Part shown: piece by piece, positions 1-11,235 of the stretch
Layout of the letters: each line of letters begins with the position of its first letter
How positions within the stretch are numbered: position 1 is the first letter of the stretch
Assembly (NCBI RefSeq): GCF_041296385.1
Contig: NC_091020.1
Span: forward strand, 31,266,001 to 31,330,000
Source: Aphelocoma coerulescens
Taxonomy: Eukaryota > Chordata > Aves > Passeriformes > Corvidae
Length of the DNA stretch: 64,000 bases
Reading direction: 5' to 3'
Notes under the pieces: model-generated
Told to the model about the DNA's origin: nothing
Seen by the model: only the letters and a program-made list of their open reading frames with translations
Databases searched by the model: none
Translations under genes and position numbers: made by a program

Positions 1-307
1 GTGATTCATTGCAAAGCTGCTCTTCCCTTGTTGAATTTGAAAGAGAATATAATTGCTTTTTCCATACACCAGTAATGATGACGGGGACCAAGATGCCTTT
101 TTGACATAAAATGGTATGCCATTCATTAAAATTACTACTGCCTGAGTGGGAAGTTTTCAGCAGAAGTGTCATCTTCTCAGAACATGCACTGAAAGGAAGT
201 CAGATAAATAGAAGTTTTCTCCTCTTACTTTTGCACAACACATCACACTAGTTTACAGCTTAACAAAACATGTCTGCATGTTCTCATAGGAGCTGTGGGT
301 TTGTTAA

Positions 308-330
308 AATACCAGCCTAAAGCTGGTATT
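308..330. repeat. Perfect 9-bp inverted repeat, 5-nt loop
   Basis: The arm AATACCAGC at 308-316 is the exact reverse complement of GCTGGTATT at 322-330, with the loop CTAAA between them. A run of seven A follows on the plus strand. The shape resembles a small stem-loop, but one 9-bp perfect hairpin is expected by chance in 64 kb. I assign no function to it. Confidence 0.5.
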
Positions 331-1218
331 AAAAAAATTAATTCTCTGTAATTCGAAGTGTGACCAAGTCAGCTCCCAGTGAAATATTTTATCTTTTATA
401 GTTCTTTGCATTCTAAGTTTGTGGATTTAGACAACTTTTGAATAAACACACACCATTTGTTACACCACTGCAATCAGCAAATGGCAAACTGTATTAGGTT
501 TAAGGGGCATGTTATCAACAGTGAAGGCAAATAACCAGGAGACGTGGCCGGTGAAGGAAGCAGTGGACTCTGTAACTAGCATCACCCCCCAGTGAAGCAC
601 TCTGGCTTCTGATGAAGTGGTCTCTTCCAGCTTCAAAACCTTCTAGAAATTCTCTCCAGTGACCATCTCCCCACCACTGCCTGGTGCCCAGTATCAGCAG
701 CAGACCTGCCAGACCTCGGTGGCCTTCACTCCAGGAGAACTTGTATCACACGGAATCCCAGAGCTCTCACGCAACAAAAATAACGGTGTGCCCTTGGTCA
801 ACAGCAATTTGTTCTGTCTGTCAGCTCATTCCCTGCTAGAACCCAGTGCCCATCACACACAGGGCTGCAGGGCTGGGAGATAAAGGTGAAACATGTCGTT
901 TATTCTGAAAGCAGAGTTAGAGCAGAGTAACATCCTTTTGCCTGTGATGCACCTCGCTGTACAGCAAACGCAACACATCAATTGCTGATGCTATCAAAGG
1001 AAATAGCATTTCCAGCCACATGGGAAATATGTCAGCAAAACAAATGGATTCAAATAAACAGCAGCAGAAGGTGCATAGCAATATTGATTCATGGCTTTTT
1101 ATCCTCTGTCCTTTTGAAATGGTCCCTTTCCAGCACTCAAGCTGCTGTGATAAATACCTCCTCGCCCTCCTGTATGCTTGACTACTGAGAATATACTTTA
1201 TGTGATTTTTTTGAGCAG

Positions 1219-1251
1219 AGAGGGAAAAAAAAAAAGATTAAAAAAAAAAAA
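1219..1251 (+). repeat. A-rich low-complexity tract
   Basis: Two runs of about 11 to 12 A are separated by GATT, directly after GAGAGGG. The tract is simple low-complexity sequence. No polyadenylation signal sits just upstream and no element joins it, so I do not read it as a retroposon tail. Confidence 0.7.
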
Positions 1252-3060
1252 GACACCTACACTTTGTAGTGATTCTGGTTTTGAACCATTAGCTTGCCCT
1301 GCAGTATCAAGCATTGCTTTGAACCTCTCCCTAATACAAAAATGGCTGATTTGTATCAAGGTGCTTCTCAGTAAAGGCAAGGCATTTGAGAAAAACACTG
1401 AATTATGTGTCATTTTTAAAAGGTTAGCAGTAGAAATACATCAAAGGAAGCAAGATCAAAATTACTGTAAAGTGAGCAATTGAAGCAACTGGAAAAGTCC
1501 TTCCCATTCAGATAGGTCACCTATTCAAGGCCAGCCTGAATCAAAAGTGAAAATGAGTCTTCTGTAGCTTTGGAGAAATGAGACGAGGGGTCTCTCTACT
1601 GGGTTTACATTTGATAGACAGCCCCATTGCAAAATTAGCTGCTGTCAATTTTAGCAAAGGATGGGGCAAGGTTGTAGGTTTGAGTAATTCAAATTATTTG
1701 AAATAAAAATATTATGCTATTTTTTGAATAAAAACCACTACCAGAAGGACATTTTTGCCACCTAACCATAAAAGCACAGAAAAAAAGTGCAGATGGTGTT
1801 TGCTAACTCCTGGTTTGTGAATGGATAAGAGTGAGGCCAAAGGTCAGGCAATGTCTGAGGGCTGTGAGCCTTCAAAAAACCCCGTGGTGAGGGTCTCAAC
1901 TGCACAGGATTGTCAGCTAGCACTGGAAGTGCCATCTCCTGCTTTCCTATACCAGCTTCCTCCAGGGAAGGACATCTTGCTTTGGGGCTTGCAGACAGGA
2001 TTGTAAGAGAGTCATTAACACCAAAATAAAATGAAACTTTGAGGAATACCAAGAAAGCTTTAACCCCTGCCCTTCAGCATACCTAGTGCTCTGGTACCTT
2101 GAGCAGAGCAATGCTGCCAGTTCAAGTCTTGCCTGTCCCCCATGCAAGACAATTTGTCTTCAAAGGGGAGGCAGCAGAGAGACGTGGCTGACCCAATCCC
2201 TGTGCCCTGGGTGCACTGCTCGAAGACTGCATAGGTACAGCAAGAGAAAAAACCCCTTGTAAATCTAAGGAACTGTTTGTGCTGACATCAGGTTACCCTG
2301 GCTGGCACTGATGACAGGACAGTCCTTTCTGCTCATTCTAAAGCCACAACTCACTAAAACCCCCTCCTTGAGCTCTAGGATTCACGGCCCATAGCACAGT
2401 TCTTGGGCAGGAATGTGGAGTTTTTAGTGAGCTGTTGTGCTAAATGATTTGCAAGTGCTTACTCCCCTCCTCCAACCCTAGCTGTCCTTTTTCACTGCTA
2501 TAAAAATGTTAGCATGACTGCCTCTGATGAATTTCAGGAGTTTCAACACATAATTTAAAAGCAGAAGTCATTAGCAAGTATCTATTTGATCACTGACAGC
2601 TGAAGCAGTGAGAAGAGCTATCATTTAATAACAGTTAAGGTTAAATATATTCCTGTAGTTTGTCATCATTCACTTTCCCTAAGTAGATAACTTCAGGTAG
2701 TAAACTCTGAAGAGAAGGACAGTGTGAATTACACCGTGTGGCAGGTGTAGCCATCAGCAGCGGGCTTCAACCTCAGACCAATCCAAAACAGGAGGCTGAC
2801 AAACAATTTCAGGGGATCATCATATGACATTAAAGCCCTCATAATATTATCCTTTCATGTGTGTGATATATTGGAAGCAGTTCTTGGGTAGTCCTTAATG
2901 GCCCAGCTGCCACCACAGTGATATATGCACTGTGTATTAAGGAAATGAAACAGGAATTATGCACGGTGCATCATTTCTCCTGCTGGTGTCATTGGGAAGG
3001 GAAGACTGCAGCACCCTGTTGCTTCAAGATAAAACAGGATCCTTAGTGCTTCACTGATGT

Positions 3061-3135
3061 GGAACAGAACAGAACATTTCAGTTGGAAGGGACCTACAGT
3101 GATCATCTGGTCCAACTTTGTGCAGGTGCAGCCGA
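3061..3135 (-). mobile_element. CR1 LINE 3'-end fragment
   Basis: Read on the plus strand, the stretch AGTTGGAAGGGACCTACAG then GATCATCTGGTCCAACTTTG matches the well-known reverse complement of the 3' end of bird CR1 retrotransposons. The element is therefore on the minus strand. The usual 8-bp tail is replaced by GAACA-type units (GAACAGAACAGAACA at 3062-3076). Only about 75 bp is convincing; the 5' part is missing, as is typical for 5'-truncated CR1 copies. It encodes nothing. Confidence 0.8.
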
Positions 3136-4313
3136 CCCAGCAAATGAGGAGACACACACCCAGAAAGACTAGATCCATTCAGAAAACCACACTTCATGTC
3201 ATGAAATACCAGCCTGTGCCTTTTCCAGGTGTAGTCCCAGAAGGTTCACTTTACCAAACTCAGCCCCCAAAACAAGCACATTTCTTCCCTTCTCCAAGCT
3301 CTGCTCCGTTCCCTGTTCCAAGGATGAAGCTGGGAGGGTAAAGAGGTGGCCACTACTCCCTGATTCAGAGCCTTTCACACCCTGGACTGGTTGGAGCAGC
3401 TTTTGGATGCTCCAGTACCCAGCATTACCCTTTCAGTAAGATAACTGAAGTCCCTCATACCAGTATGAATGTGGAGTATTAAATATCAATCTGTAACTCA
3501 ACTTCTGCAGGAGAATGCCAGTGCACAATAACAAAGCAAAAATAACACCTATGTCTGTCACCTCTGCAACAGCAGGAAGCAGCTTTTCAGTCCATCTTTC
3601 CTGGGTAGTCATTTACAGCAGCACAGAGCAGATGGAAATCATTGCTGCTCTGATCTGGTGGCATTTCACACCCACTCTGACCAGAGAAGATCACTATAAA
3701 GAGATAAAGAGAGGCAAATACATAGCACAGTCTCCTGAAGACAAACATTTAGCAGCACCTAGTTTCCTCCTCACCATCACATACCTGCAAATAAAATTAG
3801 GCTGTCTGGGCAAATGTAATTATGAGATGCTCTGGTGGGGTGACAGGCATTGGTTTAGATACTAACAAGCACATCTATAGCACATCTAAGAGCAAGTGAT
3901 AATCCCAGCTCCAGCCTGCACATCCCTCCCCAGGTCAGCTTACCTTTTGCAGGTTTTCTCCCTCCCTGGGGAGCAGGTGAGGTGAACTCACTCCTCCGAA
4001 CAAATTTGCATCCATCATTCAGAATCTATGTTTTCCTATTACGAAGCTGACAAAGTGACAGCAATAATTAATCTTACTGTGCATGGAGTTCATTGATATC
4101 AAGAAGAATTAAACTATTGTAATCAAGTTAGCCTGTTGCAGATGTGTGAAGTGCTAAAGTTTATCAAATTCTGCAGGCACACAATTTGATTCTGCATAGC
4201 AAGGGAGGGCAATGCTGACAAGATAGCAGAGAGCCAGCAATATGATGCAGGATTTCATGACTGCCTTTTTTAGCTCATAAAGTGCCACACTTGTCAGCTG
4301 TGCAAAAGATGCC

Positions 4314-4335
4314 ATGACATGTTAATGCATGTCAT
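4314..4335. repeat. Perfect 8-bp inverted repeat, 6-nt loop
   Basis: ATGACATG at 4314-4321 is the exact reverse complement of CATGTCAT at 4328-4335, around the loop TTAATG. It is close to a dyad-symmetric site such as a dimeric transcription factor might bind. The loop carries the homeodomain-type core TTAAT. Significance is uncertain because short dyads are common by chance. Confidence 0.45.
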
Positions 4336-5870
4336 ATCAAAACTGTCAAAGGATGCTGCACACTGGCTCCGTGGGGATGTGCTCTGTGTCCAAATCAACA
4401 CGTGCCTGCACAGGCTTCTTGAGAGACACCTGAACTTCAGCAGCTCCTGGAACCAAATAATGGGAGTAAATGTACAGATCTATGAAGGTGTGAAAAGATG
4501 CTGCCAAGGGGGATGTTGAAATAGAAGCAAAGCTCAACAAGGGCAATTATCTCTGTCGAAGGCTTTTGGTGATCGATGTCAGCTGCTCTCACAGTAGGAG
4601 TTGGGAAAACCACAACATGAATATTTGATTAAATTAGGCCAACCTGAAGTCTCCACCAGGGCATGTGATGCCATGGGTTTTCTATGAGATGGAAGGGTCT
4701 CTCCTTCACAGTGGATTACATCTTTGTCTTGCCTCACCACTTTCTTCTTCGGCTGAAATGCTTTTAACACTCCTAACAAAAGGCACAGCTGGGCAGTGCC
4801 AGGGATATCTGGCACCCTGTGCCAGCTCAGCTCCCTCCCCAGCATGATCCCCACAAACTTGAGGTGCAGTTACTGTACCTGGGCTGAGGGCACAGTCAGC
4901 TGAGCTGATCCAGCAATTGGCTGCCTACTAATCCAGGCAGCCCTGCTCCTCATTCCACCTCTCCTCCCCAGTTTAGGTCTGTACATTCCTGCCCCTTTTT
5001 CTCAGGGCTGGCCCTTATATTAACCCCCAGCCTCCTTCCAGCTGATTCCATGCCCTAAGCAGGCATATATCAAATCTGGGGGACAAAACCAAGAGAAGCT
5101 TCCAGTGCCACAGCCAGGATGAGGCCAAGGGACAAGAACATGAGCGAGGATGCCAGAAGGGGGGAAGAGGCACAACCCCTCTGGCAGCACAATGGAATGG
5201 GCTCAGCTCTCCCAACAGCCAGAGGAGCTGTTGTGTTCAGAAGGAGCAAGTGCTATCAGACCTTTATTTGATGCACCTCAGGCAGCTGAACAGCCTGGAG
5301 ATTGTCTACCCAGAATTTACTAACCCCTTGGCATGTATTCCCTTTTCACTCATGATGCTCTACATCTAGGCCAGATGATAAATGTCCTGTACTCAATCGT
5401 GCTCTTCCTTGCCTTCAGAGAAATAAGCTGCTCTGCACTCCCTTAGGCACTTTGTGCTGTTAACAAATCAAGCTGGATGTTTGCTTGCAAAGCCTAACCT
5501 GGAGGGAATGGCTTATTTTCATGAGCAGCCTGGTCTATTGTTCAACACAGATCCTAAACCTGAGGATGTAACTCAACCTGCCCATTCAGACTCCTATTTC
5601 AAAGGCTTTTCTCCAAAATAGCCAGCCTTTTCTGGCAGGTGCCACCAGAATTGGAATGTCTTGGTACCTCAAGCAACTCCACAGACCATCCTGCCAAGCA
5701 GTCACCTCCCCCTGGCCCAAACATGCCTCCACAAAGAGGTACATGGCCACCTATGCTGCTGACCAACTTCTACAGCATGGAAATAGAGCTTTCCAATCCG
5801 CTGAGGCAAGGGAAGCAAGCAGGAGTGGGTCAGACAGGGAACTGGATGTTTCCTCCCTAAGGAAAAGCTG

Positions 5871-5925
5871 TTAGGGCTGGGAGAGACCTTCTAGCTTGCT
5901 AAGACTCACTCCTGCCATCACAAAT
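5871..5925 (-). mobile_element. Possible degraded CR1 3' end
   Basis: The plus-strand string TTAGGGCTGGGAGAGACCTT followed by CTCCTGCCATCA resembles the CR1 reverse-complement end (a 'GGGCTGGAAGAGACCTT ... CTCCTGCC' pattern). It lacks the octamer tail and diverges quickly. I consider it a weak call that only a profile search against CR1 consensus sequences could settle. Confidence 0.3.
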
Positions 5926-8900
5926 AGCTCTTCCATGTAAAATGGCACATAAATTGATCAAACTCTCTCCTTCAACGAGTTAAGTCTGTTGCATCTGTTG
6001 GAAGGCCACCCTTCCCTAATGCCTAAAAGCTGTCATTTCCCAGCCTCTGCTCCTTTTGCAGCTGGTTTACACTCATTTTCTCTGTTTACTTTTAAACAAT
6101 TCCATTGACTGACTCCGTGACCTGATATTATTTAGTGTTTCATTGTGTTCTTTCATGTCCCAACACTAAGAAAAGGAAGTGCAAACACAGGAGAGCACAT
6201 CAAGGAGCAATAGGAAGAATTGTACAGCTTTAAACAGTTATGAAGGGGTGGGGCAAAAGGTAGAGAATGGCCCAGAGCTGAACATCACAGTTTTCCACAT
6301 AATAAATAAATAAAGAGGGACTAGAAAATTTGACCCATGAGTTTGAACTGAAACAAGATATTCTTCCTGCAAATGGAACAGCATTAATAATATCATACAA
6401 TGACCACTTCTGTGTCAGAGCTGTATTAATAGGGCTAAACAAACACAGCTGGGGAATTAGCTTTGGGGAAGAAGGGAGACTTGAGAAAAAGAAATTCAAT
6501 TGTTGGAAAGAGCCAAGTAGGCAAATTTACTGTTGTTGGAATAACATGGTGGAACTCAGCAAGCAATCCCTGTAAATGCGAGGTGGGAAGTTACACTTCC
6601 TGTGCTCTGCAGAGGGAAAATGAAGAGGTCAAGTCTTGCCTCTAAGCAAGCAAGAGCTTTTAGGGTCATCTGATTCCATGGGAGAAGGACCAAGGTTCAG
6701 GAGCTGGGGGGGGCCCAGGTTGGACCCAGCCAGAACATGCTGGACTATGTAAGAGATCATGTCCCTGCAGCAAGACAAGGCTTCCCCTTTTGAGTGGTTT
6801 GCTCTTGCAAAGAAAGCCATTCTCTACTCATGCCTCTCCAATTAATAGCACTCCCTCCCCAAAATTACCAGAAGGGACAGTACACAAGAACAGTTAAACA
6901 GAGCTCTTAAAATAGAGCAGCTTCATTCCAGTGAAACTCTCGAGTTTATCTTGCTTGGCTTTCAAGACACTTGTTTGCAACATCTCCTCTTCTAATAACC
7001 AAGATTCAAAGTTTCTAAAGACTTTTATGAAAAATGTCCTCAAATGTGTCACATAATTGTAACATGTAATGGCCTTTCAGAGAACATCTTGAACCCAGGC
7101 AATGGAAAACATCTTCACAGGCAAGGAGCAAAGAGGTAACTCAACAAAGAATCATTATAGGAACAATTAAGCTTTCAGCTGGTAACATCAAAGAGTTTAT
7201 GGATTTGTCACAGGGCTGGAAAATAGACCAGAAAGTGGTATAAAATGTTCCAGCTCATCTGAGAGCCAGTACAAAAGCTTCATGTGCAGTTGTATCACCC
7301 TTTCTAAGCTGAAAGCAAATAAGAGCCTGTGATGAATTCTGTGAGTACAAACCCACAAGAAGCTGGGGTCTGTGACCATGGTGCATTTAAAAATCTGCAG
7401 AGATGTGACTTGGTTTAGAGAAGTACTTGAGAATGAGTCAAACCTTTTTCCTTTCTCTGTTCAAAAATGTTTGAGCAGTTTTGAAGTTGCACTGAAAAAC
7501 TCAAAGATTGATTTTTTTTTTTTATTTAAAGCACAAAAGCTTAGGGTTTAGTAGCTGCAAACACTTTTCTAATATTTTTTCTCAAATAAAAACTGAAGCA
7601 ATATGGAAAAAAAATGGTATTATGGGTGCAATTTCCATTTTTTTGTCAAAGCTTTTGCCACTGGAAATTCTGGCAAAGGGGTTTTGTTGTTGCTGGCACT
7701 ATTGCTCGTTTGTAAAATTCAGGTGAATCACTAGAGACAAGCACAAGCAATTCTCTTTATTGCACTATACAGTAGTTTCTTGTTTTGTTTGAAGGTACTG
7801 CTGGTTTGCTCCCACACAAGAGGTTCAGGAGGAGGTGAGCAGGGGATCTGACCTTACTCATTCCCAGCAGTAGGAGCTGACATGGTTTTTTTCTGGTGAA
7901 AGCATTCCAGGCCTTTCATTTTCACATTTTCTGAACAACATATTGTGTTCTATGTGAAAGAAATGCTTGGGCCAACGCAATCCTTTTTGGCTTTTTTATT
8001 TTACACTTCTGTGGGAAGATGAAAAAAGTTGAGGGGATCAACCCACAAGCATTTTCCTCACACATTCCTAGTTCCATCAGCAAACCAAAAAATCAATTCT
8101 TCATCCATTTCTAGTGCTCAGGGTCACTAAAAGTGAAACACATTCTTTTTCAGTAAGTCATTCCTAATAAAAGGCACAAAACTTAGTGAGCAAATGCCTT
8201 TTGTGTAGATCTGGAGATATACAAACTGAAATTAAACCAGTGTCCAGCATTTCTTTCTCCCTATAAAAGGCAAATATTGAAGGGGAATTGTTTTCTAGAA
8301 GTTAGTGGATGTGTGGGGTTAAATTGTTCAATAGGTCTTATGATGATTTTGGTATTTGTTCAGCATAAGTAGCATTTTACCATAGCAAATTCTTTACAGA
8401 GAAAGGTGTTGGATGTATTCCAATGAAATATTTTCCTAATCATCACTACTATGAGGTTGTTTAATAAAAAAAATGATAGCAGATGAATGGTTCTACTCTC
8501 AATGTCCAATTTTCTTTAAATCCTCTCTTCAGAGAAGGGGTCCTTATATTCATGTAGAGAGAGGGGGAGGCAGCAGAGTGAGCAGATTCCTTGCTGATCT
8601 AACATTTTCTTCTTTGTAGCTACCCAATTCCCAGTATGTCTCTGCAATAAAAATTCTAAGCCTTTACACAGCACCTATCACCATGGTGGGGAGGGGACTG
8701 TTGGATTTTCACCACAGGAACCCTCTTGCATTCATCACAGCACAATTTAACAGTGATACTAAAAACAAAGCAAAGCTTTTCACAGCGTAGAAAAGAGAAC
8801 TCACTCCCCTCCTGCTTCAGCCCACACCCTTTGTTCGACCAAACAAGGTGACTGAGTTCCTGTCACCTCTCCAAAGCCCAGGGTTGTTTCATTTGCAAGG

Positions 8901-9506
8901 GTTTGGAAACTATTTCCACTGTTTTCTCACAGCTGGCCATCGAGGAAGATCCCTTCCATCACTAACCCAGCAATCCTGAGCACGTCCTGCCCCCATCACA
9001 TCATGTCCCTCACGGCTTCACAGCTCCCAGCACAAGCAGTGCAACCACTATTTTGTATATTTTTCTACTCACAATTTCAGGAGACAAAGCACCTGCACAA
9101 CAGCAGGTTTTTGCAGAGCTGCAGTGGTCCCACATCCTGTGCCACTGTCATGAAGGTAGCCTGCCTGCTGCTGTGGCAAGTGAGGGGATGCTCAGGGGAC
9201 AGAGGTGTGGCACCCACAAGACACAGCCACTACACCTCAGACTGCCAGCTCTAAACCCAGCTCTGCCTCCTTTGCCTGCCTCTCCCTTTGCCCTGGAAGA
9301 AGCTTTGGTGCAGTCCAGCTCTTATTTTTGTATTTGGAAAGTTCAGTATTGCCAGCATCGCTAGGGAGTGGTGAGCCAGGTCTTGGAGCTGCAGAACCTG
9401 AGGTGGCCACACAGATTGTCCACAGCCAGTCTGCAGACCCCTGCCTCCACAGAGGCTCAGGGACAGCATCCAGACACATTCTCTCCATTTCAGGGTTACG
9501 TGTATA

Positions 9507-9581
9507 CTTCCAGGAATAATTTTCTCATACCTCCTAATATTAGGAGCTACAGAGCTGGCATGAGAAAATTAATCCTGGAAG
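9507..9581. repeat. Near-perfect 22-bp fold-back with palindromic loop
   Basis: The 22-nt arm at 9507-9528 (starting CTTCCAGGAATAA, ending TTTTCTCAT) pairs with 9560-9581 at 21 of 22 positions; the single A-A mismatch is 9516 against 9572. The 31-nt loop contains a perfect 16-bp palindrome, CTCCTAATATTAGGAG, at 9531-9546. The hairpin is about 75 nt long, which is the size of an animal pre-microRNA. It could equally be a small terminal-inverted-repeat (MITE-like) element or a cruciform-prone site. No target-site duplication is obvious at the edges. This is by far the strongest inverted repeat I noticed in the window. Confidence 0.75.
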
Positions 9582-11221
9582 AGTGAGCAGGGATTCACAG
9601 GGTGGGAGGGGACCTGGCCAAATTTCTTGCTTCAGTGCAGTCCACCGTGTGTTCAGCCTGTAGCTCATTCACTCTAGGACACCTCTGCAGCTGTACAAAA
9701 ACATGACTTTTCCTTACCCACAGGCACACTCACACACACACTGAGGATGAAGCTGGAGTTGTAAGTCCATGGTATGGCTTTGTCACAGCTGCCACCAGCT
9801 CAGGGAAAAGAGTCGTGAAACTCCTCTTCCATTTTGAGCTAACCACCGAGCAGCATGTTAATTTTCTGGGTCAGCATCCCAGGATTTTCCTTTTCCTAGC
9901 ATGCTGTTCAGTACTCTCCACTCTTTGACATCACATACAACTTCTACAGCAAGAGAGTGCTTAATCCTCTCTGAAGTAATTTCTTTCTTCTTTTATGACT
10001 GGAGCTCTGGACAGTCTGTTATGTTTCAGCCCCGGTGCTATATTTAACTCAACCATCTTGTTCATTCTTCCTCTCATCTACAGCTTGGCTAAAAGGAAGA
10101 AATTGCAGCCATGAATAAAATACCAGGAAGAAAGTCAAATTGTACAACACACTATCAGGCAAATTCCAGCACCTGCAACATTCCCCCCTCTGTTTAGGAA
10201 GGATTTGCATACAGCTTACTGCTTGGAAGTGGAATGTGAGAGTTAGGAATTTAAGAAATGGGACCAAATTTGAAACAGTGGTGAGAGAGCAGTAAAATTA
10301 CTCTGGTCACAGGGAGATGCCTCAGCCTCTTGCCCTAAGCTGAGGGCTTGCTTCTGCAAGTCAGGTGACAGCAGATGCAATGGCCCATATATAGATTTTA
10401 CTTCCACAGTGTAGATTTCCCAGAATACTTCCCAGCAAACTTTGCCTACCTCTGTACAGCCCTGTCCAAGCAAAACTAGTTCATCATGGCATTTGGCACC
10501 ACTTCCAAAACAAGAAAATTCCATTTGTCTACGCTTAGATGCCACAGCAGTGTGCATAGCTCATCCTTTTCCATGCTAGTTCTGACACCCTTCCCAAGAC
10601 AAGCACCCTCTCGTTTTGTTCTATCTGCTGGATGCAGACATGACACAATGCAGAGGAAGAATGTGAATTAGAGCTGCCTGGATCTGACATGGATCATAGG
10701 CTCATCCTACCTCAGCTATTTGATGTGGATACACCCTTCACCATCTCATGCACACAACAAGGAATGACCACAATTCACAGCAATCACAGTCCTGAAATGT
10801 CTTATGCACAAAAATTAAATATTTTTGGGGTTTGTCTCAGTACCAATTTTCAACATCCCTGCAGTTTATTTAACTCTGCTTCATTCATGTTCAGCAGAGG
10901 CATCTTTTCCTGACGTACATGGAGAGTACCTTGGGGGAAAAGAGGAGAGATTTTCCAGATATCTGTGCCTAAAATGAATCACCTACCTACATGCAAATAC
11001 CCATGAATATAAACAATCTCATCTTCAGCAGTATGGTAGATTCAGATAATTTTTAATGACCATGGGGGAAAAGGTGCCAGTTCTGTTTCTATTCAGTTGG
11101 TTTTCTACATATGACATTTTTATTTTCTGTTTCACTGGAGTGTGGACAACTGAGAGCTCCAGGTTTAGGCTTTGAAGTGTTGGTACAGCTGCAGAGTGAC
11201 AGCTCACAGAGCAGACACAGG

Positions 11222-11235
11222 CACACACACACACA
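11222..11235. repeat. (CA)7 dinucleotide microsatellite
   Basis: Seven perfect CA units follow CAGGCA-type sequence, and a further ACACA lies just downstream. It is a short microsatellite of the kind found throughout vertebrate genomes, with no sign of function. Confidence 0.85.

Larger units (their letters stand above)
1..3060. other. Gene-free unique sequence
   Basis: I see no exon, RNA gene or recognisable transposon in this stretch. Open frames are short (at most about 100 codons), lie on both strands and resemble nothing I know. It holds a small perfect hairpin at 308-330 and an A-rich tract at 1219-1251, listed separately. Composition is A+T-rich, with scattered AATAAA strings that have no matching gene structure. 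It is most likely intergenic or intronic sequence. Confidence 0.6.
3136..9506. other. Gene-free unique sequence
   Basis: No credible coding exon is visible. The frames here are 60-116 codons, scattered on both strands and unlike any family I know. The block 4070-4345 is A+T-rich, looks complex rather than simple, and contains a hairpin at 4314-4335; it is noted as a possible conserved element. A doubtful CR1 scrap lies at 5871-5925 and a T run of about 11 at 7513. The remainder shows nothing I can name. Confidence 0.55.

Noticed and set aside
9592..9660. TTCACAGGGTGGGAGGGGACCT resembling a minus-strand CR1 end
   Set aside because: The following sequence does not continue the CR1 order and the octamer tail is missing.
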